64,000 nucleotides of DNA from Microvelia longipes (GCA_018340805.1 JACMZG010001913.1:23241610-23305609), one strand, 5' to 3'. Counted from the stretch's first letter, positions 1 through 19,900 are shown. Notes: a model not told the origin generated them from the sequence alone. Numbers and translations are program-made.

Positions 1-223
1 CTTACAATAATCGAATCCAAACTTTTCCTCATTTAAGTTAACCCCTTTGGTTTGAACGTGTATCTTATGTAACAGAATCCTTTTGGGTTCTTGAATGACA
101 TCAGTTGTCAGATTGACAGAGATTAAATATAATTACAAAATAAACTTTTTTTATAAAAATTTAGTTTTCTATATGTAATAACTTTGATTAGTTTTGATAG
201 GAAAGATCGCAATTGTCTCTATC

Positions 224-6648
<6,425 letters not shown>

Positions 6649-6693
6649 TCCACCTGTGTAAATTTACAATACTTTTAACACCAAAAAATATTT

Positions 6694-6699
6694 AATAAA
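6694..6699 (+). terminator. Polyadenylation signal of the enolase gene
   Basis: AATAAA lies 46 bases after the TGA stop at 6646-6648, within an AT-rich tract. This gives a short 3' UTR, after which repeats begin at about 6.8 kb. Confidence 0.6.
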
Positions 6700-6836
6700 A
6701 AATTGTTTTAAGAAACAAAAAATTTAACTTTTTTTTACTATAAAAAAATAATGCTTTAGTTTAACTATTACAGACTAATGATTAGTACCAAAAAAGTATA
6801 TGATAATAAACTGTGTAGGCTTCCGCGGTTATTGTC

Positions 6837-7101
6837 ATGAAGATTTAGGTCTTCCGGTGGTGACCGCGTCAATGTAGATGAAGAATCCGACGTTTCGCTT
6901 CCACTGTGGGAGGCATCTTCAGGGATGTAGGACATCATGGATAGAAACACAATGCTCTACAAAACTGAACTGAAGATGGAGATGATACAGGCCCTATCCT
7001 TGTCTTCGAGGACGAAGATTATAGCCATGAGAAGGGATAATAGGGGGATATGTGTCTTCATCTACATTGACGCGGTCACCACCAGAAGACCTAAATCTTC
7101 A
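6837..7101. repeat. Inverted repeat carrying a hammerhead-like motif
   Basis: The segment gatgaagacctaaatcttca-type sequence with the block gacgcggtcaccacc occurs at 7057-7101 on + and at about 6837-6885 on -. The - strand arm is followed by the motif at 6875-6931. The inner part (tcttcgaggacgaagattatagcc near 7002) recurs inverted at about 16770-16800. It starts about 190 bp after the enolase stop. A 60-codon open frame on - is a by-product of the repeat. Confidence 0.6.
6875..6931 (-). ncRNA. Candidate type I hammerhead ribozyme (Penelope-type, short helix III)
   Basis: Reading the - strand: ATCC then CTGAAGA (6922-6916, the CUGANGA core), one unpaired U, a stem-loop GC...GC with an inner UCC/GGA, then GAAA, then C-GU and the cleavage triplet GUC, then GGAT. 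ATCC and GGAT pair as helix I. Helix III would be the loop-less ACGU, which normally needs dimers. Hammerheads with very short helix III are known from Penelope-like elements. No ribozyme activity can be shown from sequence alone. Confidence 0.45.
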
Positions 7102-7597
7102 AAAAAGGTATGATCATAACCGGCTCTCTTATGACAACCATTACGAGTCTGTGACATGATATCACAAGTCTCACTTTCAACTACATCTTTTCTCCAGTAC
7201 TGTGACGACCAGTTAAATTAAAAGCCAGTCTTAAGTAAAATTAATAAACAATAGGGAGAGATTTAGTATTGGAAATTTTGAGGGACATCCAGTATTATTG
7301 TACAAACAGGAAAGAAAAAAAAATGGAAAAATCTAATCACAATATATTTTAACAAATAAATAAGATTAACAAAAATATTAAATTAAAAAACGGTATTTAG
7401 TAAGAAAATAACAAGAATTAAATATTTATTAGAACATTTTAAAATATATAGGCTTACTGATAAGTTTCTGTTATAAAGCAATTTTTTCCACAGTTATCCG
7501 AATAATTAGTAATAGTGTTTATAAATGAGATGTAATACTGCTGTAAATAAAGTTAGTTCACATTATTATAAGACATGTATCCAATAGTTACATAATT

Positions 7598-7630
7598 TTG
7601 GGCAGAACCAATAATTTTGGTTCTGCCCAA
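7598..7630. repeat. Perfect hairpin, 14-bp arms
   Basis: ttgggcagaaccaa at 7598-7611 is the exact reverse complement of 7617-7630, with a 5-base loop. It stands alone between AT-rich stretches; no promoter or gene is attached. Confidence 0.8.
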
Positions 7631-7689
7631 TCTTTAGTGTATACAGGCATTGTTTGATACATCTATTAATCTATTGCATTCTAAACATA

Positions 7690-7900
7690 CTGCAAATAAC
7701 ATAGAGATATATACTAGAGGTGGCATAGCCTATCTTAATACATTGAGAGGCCTGAAACATCTTTTTGGGGCTCTGTGTAACCTCATTGAAACCTCTATGA
7801 ATAAGATAAGGTTGTAACAAATGTTGTCCTCTTTTCCCACATTTTTTGGGTTTTGTTTCCTATTATAATAATTGTATTATATATGTTTCTGTATTTTTTA
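7690..7900 (+). repeat. Dispersed repeat family copy (7.7 / 38.8 / 43.5 kb)
   Basis: It shares the blocks acatagagatatatactaga, ctttttggggctct and tgtaacct with 43525-43735 in the same orientation and with 38812-38945 in the opposite one. No open frame is present. The class of element is unknown. Confidence 0.6.
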
Positions 7901-8520
7901 ATGTTTATTCCATCATATTAATACTCAAGGGTGTTCAGGTTACTTTTTTAATGTTTCAAAATTCAACTGATAGAGCCCCTTTAGTAATAATATCTCGATG
8001 GCAAATAGTTACACTTACATATACTATCACACTTAAAATAATTAAAATCGGATGTCTCTTGCTTTATAACAGATTGTTAAGCAGTTGAGCCAAAAAAATA
8101 AATAAATAATAATAATTAGTGCTCCCTTAATTGACTATGAATTAGAATACAATAAAAACTAGGCCATGATGAAATATAAGTAATATCGATTATCAAATAT
8201 AAATCAATTTTATTTAAATATAATACATTTTAGAAAAGATTTCTTATGTAGCCGCATTTCTTTTTTTTTTTTTAAATAATAGAAATTTCGTTTTGTAAAG
8301 TATAGCATCAACACTGAATATGTTGGCTCGACATTCATCTTTATTTTGTAACCTTTAACAACACAATGTTTTGGTTGATAGAAAATTTTGAGTACTAATA
8401 CATAATTAGTGTTAATATATTATACTAATAAATAACAGGGATTATGGATTGTAATGAAATTAATCTAAATTTTATACTTTTCAATACAACAACTTAGTCT
8501 TACATCAACAGAATAATAAT
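7900..8520. other. AT-rich intergenic sequence, nothing recognised
   Basis: AT-rich DNA between the dispersed repeat and the 52-bp tandem array. Short open frames here have no recognisable protein features. Confidence 0.5.
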
Positions 8521-8800
8521 TGAATGTTTTAGTAAACATGAATCTTAATATTGAGACCTATAACAATAACATTGCATGTTTTGGTTAACATGAAGTTCAA
8601 TAATGTGATCTATAACAATAACAGTGAATGTTTTGGTTAACATGAATTTCAATACTGTGATCTAAAACAATAACATTGAATGTTTTGGTTAACATGAAAT
8701 TGTTAACTGTGATCATCTATAACAATAACGCTAAACTTGTTAAACATAAATTTTCATCTTTTGACACAACAATAGCAGTAAATGTTTTGCTTAAACACAA
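8521..8800 (+). repeat. Degenerate tandem repeat, unit about 52 bp, ~5 copies
   Basis: Units begin tgaatgttttggttaacatg and end in ctataacaataac; starts are visible at about 8521, 8574, 8625, 8677 and 8728. Copies differ by several substitutions each. Confidence 0.75.
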
Positions 8801-11690
8801 AAGATAACCAATGCGACTAACGCTTATAATATTATTATTTAATTTATAAAATATTGCACAATAAATAATTAAGCTAGCATAATAGTATGATAAAAACATG
8901 GTATTATAATACATAAAAAGTTATTTTTATTCACTTAGTGACTAAAAAATTGATAAAATACATCACTACAAGCCCTGGTGTTTTAGGTTTATAAAAATGC
9001 ATTGTTTAGAAGACCGCAGGCCTTTTAATTAATTTAAACATACGCTAAGCAGTTTTCAATTATTTGTTTAATACATTTTAACCTAATGAAAAAACAAATC
9101 GACTGTTTAGAGATTAAACAAATTTTATAATTAATTATTTTTTGTCTATTTATTGATAAAATTAAGAACAAACGTGAAACTAAGATATGAATGATCTTAG
9201 TTCAAAAATAATGAAAGATCCATTACTAGGGTAAAAAATGACATTCTATTTTATAAAATAAGTATATTGGATTTTTTTTTATGAAAACCACTTCCACCTG
9301 TAATAGGTTTAAATAAAAGTTTTACAGTAAACATTTACAAATGTTTAATGGAAGTGCCATCATTTTAATCAATGACACTATGAAATTTTAACATGAAATG
9401 ATTTTTTCAATTAATCTATGAAATTAATAATTCCTTATTTTTAATTCCATGAGTCGATTTTAATCTTAATAGCTATTTTCTGTAATAGTTGAAGTAAATT
9501 TAAAAAATCCATTTGATTTGACCAATAAAATAAAATGTAGGCCTGTATTCATCATTGTTTTAGATTGGGATAGACTTTCTATATTCTTGAATACTACTTT
9601 TATACACTTATCTCTAGATTACTACACTTTGATTAAAATCCACTTCTTCTAACGAATGCATCTACCACTTATTTTTACAGATAAAAAATTGTATTGATAA
9701 CATATCCTTATAAAAAAATCAGACTGTATAACTTTTCCTTCATTAATTGAAAATTTTTAGCAAAAGAGAGAATAATATAGTTTAAAAAATTTGAATTTAA
9801 AACCATAAAATAACGTCTTACACGATTTAAATATTTTTTTAATATATTTTCACGATAAATATTAATTAATACAACAATAACTTAATTTATACTTAAAAAA
9901 TATCACAAAGATTATATGAAATGCAATAAGTAAAGAGAGTTTAAGAGTTTACTAAGATATAACAAGAATTGACTTTATTTAATTATACTGATTCTTTATA
10001 GTGACTTTCCAAAAGAAATAGGAGCTAATGAAGTTAGAGTCATGAAGAGAGAGTGGGGGATACAATTATTTAAAGTAAACATATGAAGTTAAATTTAATT
10101 ATCAGCAAACATTGTGATTTAATCGTTGCACAAGATAATTTTAAGTAAATAAATCTAGATTTTCAACAAATACACTTGCATATTCCTATCTTGTAATAAT
10201 TTAGTAACCTTGATTATCCATTTGTCTCTAATTTTAACATCTTCCATTATAAAATCATTTTTAAAAATAAGTTCATATACATTTTCTTATTAGCACGAAA
10301 ATAAGAATCAGCACATTAATTAGTCAAGATGCAGTAAAAAATTGCTTAAAAATAGAAAGACACTTAGATAAGCCAAACTTAAAAAAATATGATTAAAGTA
10401 TTGAAATTGTGTGTATTTCAAAATACATATCCTTTAAGTAGACCGATAAATAAAGGAATCACTAGATTAATCATACAATATTTAATTTTTATTCCGATAT
10501 TAAACATAAAATCAAAGAATTAAAATTAATTTCAAGACAAAATGGTATTGTTAAAAGGAGGTAGCAACTTTACTGTCCATAGTAGTTACTCCACCCCATT
10601 TTGGGTTTCATGGAACTTTGATAAAAACTTTAAGTCTTTTTATCTTCGTCGAAAGTGTCAATGGGTACTATTCGATCAATGACTGGTTCTCCCGATAATT
10701 CATTTTTACAAGTATAAACCTAAATAAACTCAAAACCTTATTTTTTATTTGTAAAACTTTAACTATTGATAACAATTGAGTTAAAATGAGAAATGAAAAC
10801 TTTTACAAAGAGTATTTATTTCTGAAAAAACTCCAAACTGTGTGTTTTTTAATGAGTATATTGTTTTTTTAAAGTATTACACAAGTAAGTTATCAGATAC
10901 CAGGAGTCAAAGGATCAAGTTACGCCTCAGGACTCCTTTGATGAGGAGAAAAATATAACTTTTCCTGAAGTTTAATAAATGTGACTAAGGCCACAAACCC
11001 AAATAATTATTTTTATTCTAAACTTGAACCAAATAAGGATGGTGCTGGATCATTTATTAAATTTTGATTGTTAATTAAAAATTAATATTAATCCAAATTA
11101 AGTACATTAATAAAATTACGTAAATCAATTTTATTCTCTAGAAATCCCCCCATAATTCATTTTTCAAAAGTTACATAATGTAATAATAAATTGTTACAAT
11201 AATTAAATATTATCTTTATTAATTTATACACATAAAAAACATTTTTTTTAATTTGTTTTTGATATAGCACGGAATAATAAGAAAAATTTATTTTGTATGA
11301 TATAATACATTAACTTAGAATTTGCCATCTAATAGGATAGCATCACATCGTTTCTCCTTTAGGAGCAGTGTTTGGTTACAGCTAACCAAAAAATGTCTCA
11401 GATCATAGTCCTTGTTTAATTTTTTTCAATACTGCGGGGGGAATTCTTAAAATTTAGACACCAGTGATATGGAAGACATTAGAAATAAGTATATACTTAC
11501 TGACATGGCTTTACCAGGTATCTGGCTCTACTATGTGCACAATCTTCAATAATTCAAGCTGAACTTGAATTTAAACCTGAGTTGACTGAATTAAATTTTA
11601 AAAATAAAAGAAATACACATCTAACCCAATTCAATTTTTTCATAGACACAGGGACATTGGTTCTAGTCATAAAATCCCCCAATAAATAAA
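8800..11690. other. AT-rich intergenic region between convergent genes
   Basis: No exon-like open frames with flanking splice sites were found. It contains the likely 3' UTR and polyadenylation region of the TPRG1-like gene. A slightly less AT-rich stretch at about 10555-10700 looks like an old repeat, but no second copy is seen in the window. Confidence 0.45.
11288..11293 (-). terminator. Possible polyadenylation signal of the TPRG1-like gene
   Basis: AATAAA on - (tttatt on +), about 410 bases after the stop codon. Other AT-rich candidates nearby (about 11213-11220) are equally possible. Confidence 0.3.
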
Positions 11691-11698
11691 AATCAAAT

Positions 11699-14600
11699 TT
11701 AGAAGCTAAATTTGCCTCTTATCTTGAAAAAGCCTAATGAATTCTTATTATGTATCAGTGATGCGATATTGATGTAGTTTTCAATAAGTATAGGTTTGTG
11801 AATGAGTTGTGTAGAGAAGTTTTTGATTTTCTTGTCTAACAGAGTTGTTAGATTGGATGTTAGATCGTCCACATTGTACATCTTTGTTGTTTCTGCGCCA
11901 CCCTCTGCAAATTAACAACATTAAACTTTTTTCTAAAAATATTTTTTAAAAAATCAATTAATTTAAATAAAACTATTATAGTACTCTTAAAATGTTATCT
12001 TACCAAAATCTTTATAGTGCAGTATCTAATTATATTTTTAAACAATAAGTATTGTAATTTAAAATACTATCATATTAAGAAAATTAAATGGACTTATCAT
12101 GCCTTATCTGAGATGAAAGTTTGGTATTTTATTATCTAATCTTGTTTTTATTTCTTTGATCAAGTCCACGTTTGTGGCATTACACATTTCCGTAAATTAA
12201 AATAAAAGGTACCTTTATGCCAGAACAGTGGATGTGAAGCAAATGTAAGCACTGGTGTTTCCTTTGCAAATGGATTCCATTTGTCTAGTAGCGTCATAGG
12301 AGCACCCCACTGCAGTCTCACCCCAACAAGGTCCCTTGATCTAAAACAAATAGCACAATTTACAAGTTACAGACAATACAACTGTTTATCATAGAGATTT
12401 TTAAACTTACTCTAAAATAAGGCTACATTCTTACTACTAATAAGGGAAAATAAAAAATTCTGTAGTTCCAGGTACATAAAACATTCTGTAGTTCCAGGTA
12501 CATAAAACATGCTGTAGTTTCAGGTACATAACACATTCTAAATTAATACCTGGTAATTCCAACAGGAACCTGGTTCCAATCAATAAATATTGAGACAAGA
12601 TCAAAAATGTTGGGGTAGGAGGGATGTAGCTTTATTTGTTAACAATTAAGACATTGGACAATGCCCAGTAATAAATTTTTTTTTATAGCTAGAGGGTTCA
12701 CTGAGCAGTGAACTATTTTATATTTTTAAATTTTAACATTTAACTTATTAACAATAACATTAACTTATTTACAATTTATACATTTAGAAAACATGATAAT
12801 AAAAAGTATTAAAATGCAGTAAAAATGTTAATTACAGTCATCAACAATGTTAAAGATTATTTTTTAAAGCAGCTTTAAATAAGTAAAAACATGTAATGAA
12901 GTCTACAAATCAAACTAAATAATAAATCAAGAAAATACAAAAAAACATTCAAAGGAAGAAATTGGGTTAAAATTTAACCCAAAATATGATTAAAAGATTC
13001 ACAATAAAAATCAAAATGAAAAATTACCTACCTAAAAGACAAAGGGAAAATAAAAGTAATAATTATCTAATAAAAGAATTAGAAATACAAAATAGGTAAT
13101 TAAATACAAAACCTAATATAATAAAATATAAAACAAGCATCAGGCAAAAAAAAACTAATATCTGCACTCACAAAGCAACAAAAATCAAGTGTAATAAACA
13201 AAGAGTTTGATTCAGTACTAAAATATTCATTTTATAAAATAGTTGATTTAAAGTTGTAATAACTTTTATGGGCTACCAAAAAGAAGGTTTAATGAAAATT
13301 AAACACGTTCATAAGTGTTATAAATTCAATACATTGTGGTAAGAAATTAGAAGCAAAACACAATATGATATTGATAGGAGCAAGAAAAGTATTAAGTGGA
13401 AGAAAGAAGGTATTGGAAAACAAATATTAAATTAATTTGTGAATGGATTTTGTTAAAAATACATATAGGCAAGGAAAGAATGAATTTTCACATTAGAACA
13501 AAATAACATAAGACACTAGATAACGGGCATTCAAAATAAATTAATGTGAAAATGTAAAAAATTCATTAAAATAAAAACTATAAAGATTAATAAAAAAAAA
13601 TTTACATCATGATGCTAATTAAATAGTAGGCAAAAATAGAATGAAAAGAAGCAAATGTGTTTTAAGGTGAGGTAGGTACCTAGGTTCAAAAAATGAATTT
13701 CCAATGTAAGGGGCATTGGCACAGTTAGGTACACCTGCTATTTTCTCTTGAAGAGGCTTGTAAATATTTTGTTTGACTGCCGAGGCTACACCTGAAGCTA
13801 AACCATCTAAATGTCTAAACAACAACAATATTTTAGTTTTTAAAAATTGTTTGATCACTTTTCACAATACAAGAAACCAGTATTTTACATTTTTTAAATA
13901 CTTCATGGGCACCCTCTAGTTAGATATGGTTGATGTCTATTAAGGTTGAAGACTTATGACAAAAAAATTTAAAAAGGTAATTTATGACAAGACTTTAAAG
14001 TTAACTTGAGTATTTTTAAATTTGACTTACTTTGAAAAAAGATTTCTGCTTGTAAATGGCCATACGACTTGCTCTATAAACTTAACTTGGTTTTCTTTGC
14101 TTGCCACAATATTAGCAAATTCCCAATGTATTTTCCATTGTATAATAATTGATGATGTCATTAAAACTAATGTATCATAGACGGCTATGAACTGGATAAT
14201 GTATTCACAAATTGAATCAGTGATACGTTCTAAAATAATTGTTTACCTGATAAGTGATGTAGGGGGATAAGACAAATCCCCTACGGTTATTATTTCTATC
14301 ATATCCAATGATATCTTCCGGTGTTCCAATATTTTCAAAGCTATGAAGTCATATTTAATAACATACAAAGATGACTTTGTCAAAAGTACTAAGCGCTCTC
14401 TTTCTTGATCCCACAGACTAACTCTGCAACCAAAAAATATAAATTATAGAAACAAGAGGAGTTTAACCTCTTGGCCACTCTGTGACATCGGCAGTAGGAT
14501 CGGTATCGGGAGCTTCCACAGTATTGTTGCCTACCATAAAATTGTCATATTACTAGTGTATATAGTATAGAGGCTTGATTCTTTCCTTCATGGCCTTTGG

Positions 14601-16121
14601 AAATCAGCTAAAAAGATTAGATAGAATTGAAATAAAAGTAGCTTTATGTCCTAAAAATATTTTCAAATAGATAATAGTAGTATTAGAGTGGAGAAGCCAA
14701 GCAAAGAAGCCATTTTGTCAGGCACAACAAAAAGAGTAGCGATGTTGTGCCAGGCAAAAATCCAATACATCTCTACCAAGTCATATTCATTTATTGAGGA
14801 ATAATATCTTGTCTTTTCTTGTTCTTCTTGAATAATTAATTCAAAAATTCTATAAGCAATTCATATCAGAAATGATGTACCCGGAAAAAGCTAGATTCCA
14901 AATCATTCCCACTTCAGAGATACCTCAAATTAGATAATTAATAAATATTTTTAAGTCTCTTTGAAACTCAATGCTTCAAGTTCCTACTATTATAATTTAT
15001 ATTAGATATGAAGAAGACCTAACAAGAAGATATTTAATTCCATTTCTGATTCAAATAACTGACAGGCATCCCTGTTTTTTAGATCTTCAAACACTAAACT
15101 AACATTATTCTGACCAATTGAAATGACAGGTCTCGTTTTGAAATCATTTTCCTACATTGAGATATCAAGTCAAAGATATTCAGTCAAATAAAGTAAGTAA
15201 GTAAAGTATAAAGTCAGATATTCAAGTCAAATCCGACAAATTAAATTATTAAAAGTTTTGAATGCAATAAAAACTGACTCAGTAAGAAGCCAAGATGCGA
15301 CGAGTAGTTCATCCATATTATCAGTAAACTCTTTAGTACATTCGATGACAGCGTTAGTTAATAAATCACTCCTATATGAGAAAAAATCCTTAGCACTTTG
15401 ACCAGCCCATGGTACAAGGGATAAAGTGCTTGGGCGATCTGAAAAAAAACATTAAGATTAAAAAAATGAATAATGATAAAATAAAATTGAACTTGAAAAG
15501 GCTTTAGAATACAGAGGGAAATGAGACTTACTTGTTCAAACTAGTTAGTGGCTACTTACATGGGGTTTTACTAACTATCTCTCTTATTAGGCCTCGCTAT
15601 TTAGCTAAGAGGTCAAGCAAAGGGGCTTAAACCAATATAACCTAATCCTTTACTCGATTTCCCATCATCCAGACAACCTCATAAATGTATGCAAATTAAC
15701 TAATCAAGTAAGTTCAAGTACATCTGACATTGTCAGTACTTGGATGGGTTGACTGTGAATCCCAAATACTAGGTAGGCCATGACAGACTTAGTGTGAATC
15801 TAAGAGCATCAATATTTCTTTAGATATATAGAACCAAATTGATTACAATAATGTGACATAGAAAACTCAAATGAGTCAGTGAGAACATGATATTAAAGTA
15901 ATAAGTTAACACATAGCTGTATGGGCCAAAGTCTTACTTTTAGTAGATGCTGAAGATTCATTCTGTATTAGTTTTGTCTCATCAGTTTCATTTTTAACTT
16001 TACCATTAACAGAATTGTTTTCATTGAACTGTACAGTAGAATATTTATCGGCTCCAATCTCTAGTGTGGCGCCATCAAAATATTCTCCCTGATGATCCTC
16101 AATATCTTCTGTTTTCATCAT
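11699..16121 (-). CDS. TPRG1-like protein (tumor protein p63-regulated gene 1-like, hSac2 domain), 6 coding exons
   Basis: Coding exons on -: 16121-15938, 15438-15279, 14423-14247, 13814-13680, 12340-12213, 11904-11699. All introns are GT-AG and the total is 990 nt, giving 329 aa. Vertebrate TPRG1/TPRG1L are about 270 aa; TPRG1L (Mover) is a synaptic-vesicle-associated protein. An invertebrate role cannot be read here. Visible matches to the family are a Trp-Leu-Leu-Thr-Glu block (about 111-115), the LWDQERERLVLLTKSSL and VIKYDFIALK strands, a YPP motif, a V.LQWG....LLDKWNPF block (about 226-240), TFASHPLFWHK, and a C-terminal ILIENYINIASLIHN..SLGFFKIRGK block. The start is the first of two adjacent ATGs, 15 bases inside an exon whose acceptor is at 16136, so at least one upstream noncoding exon exists and was not located. 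The N-terminal 60 residues are acidic/polar and variable. The fourth exon is frame-neutral and could be skipped. Confidence 0.87.
12457..12540 (+). repeat. Three tandem copies of a ~26-bp unit
   Basis: The unit tctgtagttccaggtacata plus aaacat occurs three times in a row with 1-3 changes in the last copy. It lies in the intron between the exons at 12340 and 13680. Confidence 0.8.
13680..13814 (-). CDS. Frame-neutral (135-nt) exon of the TPRG1-like gene, possible cassette
   Basis: It encodes about 45 residues (starting HLDGLASGVASAVKQNIYKP, ending GNSFFEP). It enters and leaves in the same phase (AG|N), so skipping it keeps the frame and still forms an Arg codon. The donor GTACCT is weak. The segment falls between the YPP strand and the LQWG block, where vertebrate proteins have no such insert. 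The residue pattern (amphipathic, then PLQEKI) looks like real protein. Confidence 0.7.
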
Positions 16122-16439
16122 TTTGGTCTGAGCTCCTACACAAAAATATATTTACATTATAGTGTACAAGACAATAAACAAGGGGAGTATTTTTTTATTG
16201 ACTGTTATTGATGATATAATATGTCTTAACTACCTAATATTGTAATACTGAATAACCATTTATCATGCAACAACAGCACCATTCGTATTGCAATTTCTTT
16301 CCTGAAAACTATTCTTAGTCAACAGTTTATCAGTGCAAAATAATTATAGATAACAGCCACTATAATATTTATACATGGCATTTGTCCAACATTCCATGTA
16401 TAAATATTACATATTGAACATGTCAAACCTAAAGTAGAG

Positions 16440-16930
16440 AGATCAACTCTAAACTTTATCTTTATGAGTGTTTCTCCATATTAAGACAGGCTCATCAGGG
16501 AAGCTATAGAAATAGCTAGGCACAGGAATAACATCAAAAGGGACCCGGGTTGAAGATCTCCAACACGTGGACCCAGTTTATCTCTTCACTACGTGTTTCG
16601 GATCACTCCATTAGCCAATCTCAGTCTCCAACTACGTCGCTCAGAATCCAGCCACTGATTACTTCATCCAATAAAAATCCCCTATTAGACAGCACATCAG
16701 CCAGAAAAGACACAACTTCGAGACCTTCAAGTGGATTACATCGTACTGGACCTTCGAAAGGCTACTATCCGTTCTCATGGCTATAATCTTTGTCCTCGAA
16801 GACAAGGTCAGAGACAGATATAAATAGAGCTACCCTCGTCTTCAATCTTCATACATCTTTAAAGATGCCACAGTGGAAGCGAAACACAAAATTGATGCGG
16901 TCACCACCAGAAGACCTAAATCTTTACTCT
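16440..16930 (+). mobile_element. Degenerate fragment of the hammerhead-bearing repeat family
   Basis: The 3' part shares tctcatggctataatctt, cctcgaagaca, the decayed core taaagatgccacagtggaag followed by cgaaac, and gcggtcaccaccagaagacc with the 6.84-7.10 kb repeat. On - near 16500 a second core-like motif (CTGATGAGCC...GGAGAAAC) is seen, but it lacks the cleavage triplet. The open frame at 16550-16786 has no recognisable domain. It sits just upstream of the TPRG1-like start and may lie in its 5' intron. Confidence 0.5.
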
Positions 16931-16979
16931 GTCTTGAGATTTCTTCTTAACAAAAATTTTCAAAACAGTTGACTAAAAA

Positions 16980-19900
16980 AATTTTAAAATATTTTTTTTA
17001 TTCAATTTAAAACATTTTACAAGATAATAGCTACGCATATACATCATATTAAATCCACAGTATGAACAATACAGAGGGAATCTAATATGCTAGAACAGGG
17101 TAGATAGAATCTAGTTCACTCCATTAAATACTGTAAGAACCAATTGAAAGGCAATCATATTTGAAGTATAACAATTTCAAGGGAATATAACATAAATAAG
17201 ACTAATTTTTATCAAATAACGTTACAAATATTACTTTTTTTTGACTAACCTTATTATTGCATAAAGAAATACATTTTTTAATGTTTGTTTATAACTTCCT
17301 TATAAACTAAGTTTACCTTTACTCAATAAGACTTAAAGTTATGATGGGTTTCATTATGATGTCAGTATATGGAATCTATTATAATGTTTCAAATCAATAC
17401 ATAGTAAAATGATAATAATTATATATATAATATATATGTTAGGGTTAAGTACATATATAGGGATAAGGCAACTTTTGATGCAAAAAAAATAAGTCTGCAA
17501 TAGACACCATTGGATTGAGATTGTACAGTATAGTAGAAAATAATTAACAAGTGACTTTACTCATACATTATGGGTTTTCGATTTATCTGGGAATGTCAAA
17601 AGAAGAATATTTTGCCTCTAGGGCTATTTTTTAGCGATTATTTTAATTGTAGAGGAAGGTTATGCCTAATTTTATGTTGCTTGTCATTGATGAAGGTTAC
17701 TTAGTGTGAAAGAAATTTGTACAAAACAAAAACATACAATTTTTATTTATCGAGTACAAATAAAACAACACGGAGGGTCTGTTTACAAAATATAAGATTA
17801 TTATTTGACATTCTTCTGTCAATTACAGAGTGGCAGCTATTGGTAAAGTATCAAGAAAACTATTCTTTTTAAAAACCGGTTTTTCGAAGACTCGCACTGG
17901 CTTTTTATGGGAGTCGGTTTACTTGTTATTCAAATCCATTACACCGCGCAGTCATACAATTTCCTATTATTATTCGCTAGAATGTATCACAAATAAATAG
18001 CAAATTTAGCATTTTTCCCTATTTTGATTAGTCAATAAGGATCAATCACAGGCCCATCTGCAAGATTGTATTTTGGCAAAGTAGGTACACTTTAAATACC
18101 AACCCCCACCCATACTAGTATAAGGTTCTACATTACTTTAGTCGACCTTTTAATAAGAAAATAATACTGACTTTGAGTGCAAAATATGCGGTACCACACT
18201 CAATAAGGAATAGAAATACTTAAAAATTTAGTCGAGTCGTCTATCCTTGTGAATTGAACCTTTAACGAAATATGCATAAACCAACAATAATATTAATTAC
18301 TTGATACAAAATCAACTTACAAAAAGGTACAATATGCTTCTAAAGCTGAAAATGTTTAGATATATCAAGTAATATTAGACGCTTATACAGGTTAAAAGTT
18401 TGTTTCGATTATTATTATTTTTAATTAAAATTACCGTAAAATTAGCAAAGACACGACTTTACTGCTAAAATCACCGAACAGAAACGATAAATTACGTTAC
18501 TTCTGAGTTCAATAAACGATATAAACAATGCTTAATAAAAGCTAAGTAATATCAGCGCCAAAATACTGTCAATGCTGCGCAATTTATTATTTGTCGTTTA
18601 CGTTAAGTAAAAATGTCGGACGACTGTCTGAACAGTGACTATTAGTCAAAAATTATGTGATTTTTCTTCTAAAATAAGTATAAAATCGAGCGAAGCTAGA
18701 CAATAATATAATATTTTCAAAGTAATAAAAAACACTTAACAGCCTTTGTTGCGCATACAAATTTTCTTGATGACAAAAAAAAATAAATAAAAGGTTCGAT
18801 ATTATATATCGATAGTTGTGAAATATCACAAATCGATTTTAAATGTCGACTCTTAACATCTATCCTTATAAAATAATCAGTATAACCCGTACTAGACGGG
18901 TGTACGGATCGTATTTGGAGTTGTGCGATTTTTATTTTTCTACAGTAATTTTTCGTTTTTAACAAATGTGCCCTAAAAACCTTTTACATTTTTACTTGTT
19001 CGGCTATCGGTTAGTGATTATATTATAATGTTTTTATACTTGTTATTATTTTCATCATTTATCATCTTAAATGCTTCGTCATCATTTGTTTTTGGTAAAT
19101 ATTCCTTATTATTTTATTGCTTAACCTCTTTCACAGGACGTAAAAATTGGTTCCTAATAATTTTATATGTTGTTTCATAGTTTAAAAAGTCCTGTATACT
19201 TCAAGATTTTAATGTTTTATTTATGATATATTCAATGATATTGTGTGAATAATTCCTTTAATTTTGATTTTAACAATTCTTATGATAATTAAGGGTATTT
19301 GCACAAGATACAACTTCTTATTGGTCATGCAAGGTTATTTATCAATTTTTACTATTTTAATAATTTTATTGCTTACGCATAGTTTTTTTATAATTACTTT
19401 ATTTCCGCATATTTGACCGATTGTTTATAATTTTACTGTTGAATAATTAATTTTTGTTTTCCGTTTACAAAAAAAGTTGTTAAGATGTTAAAAAACATGT
19501 TACTTTTTAAGAATAAATTTTTCCCATTTTAATAAAATTATTAAAATAAAATCAATAAAACCTATTGTATTTATATTAAATTGTACCCTGGTTGTTTTGT
19601 AATTATTACATTTATTTTCCTATTTAATAAGTTACAAAAATGCTTTTAATGGAAACGTATTGTACCTTTTTTTAAAAAAAAACAACATTAAAAATTATAA
19701 CTTAGCATTATTTGGTTGTCGAGTTTGCTATCATGAAACTTATTATTCGTATTTTTGTTGTTAATTAAGGAAAGATAATGTTGTTATATGGTGAGATGAG
19801 ACTAGTAGGGAGTGATACCGGTATAGTCTTCCCAGATGTCGGAGGGCATTGGCCCTTCACCCTCCCTCTTTCTTACTGTTATTTTTCAAAATTCAAAGAA

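Noticed and set aside
16465..16500. CTGATGAGCC...GGAGAAAC on -
   Set aside because: Core-like, but helix I and the NUH triplet could not be placed; kept only as part of the repeat fragment.
16550..16786. 78-codon frame on +
   Set aside because: Lies wholly in a repeat fragment, no domain recognised, no splice support.
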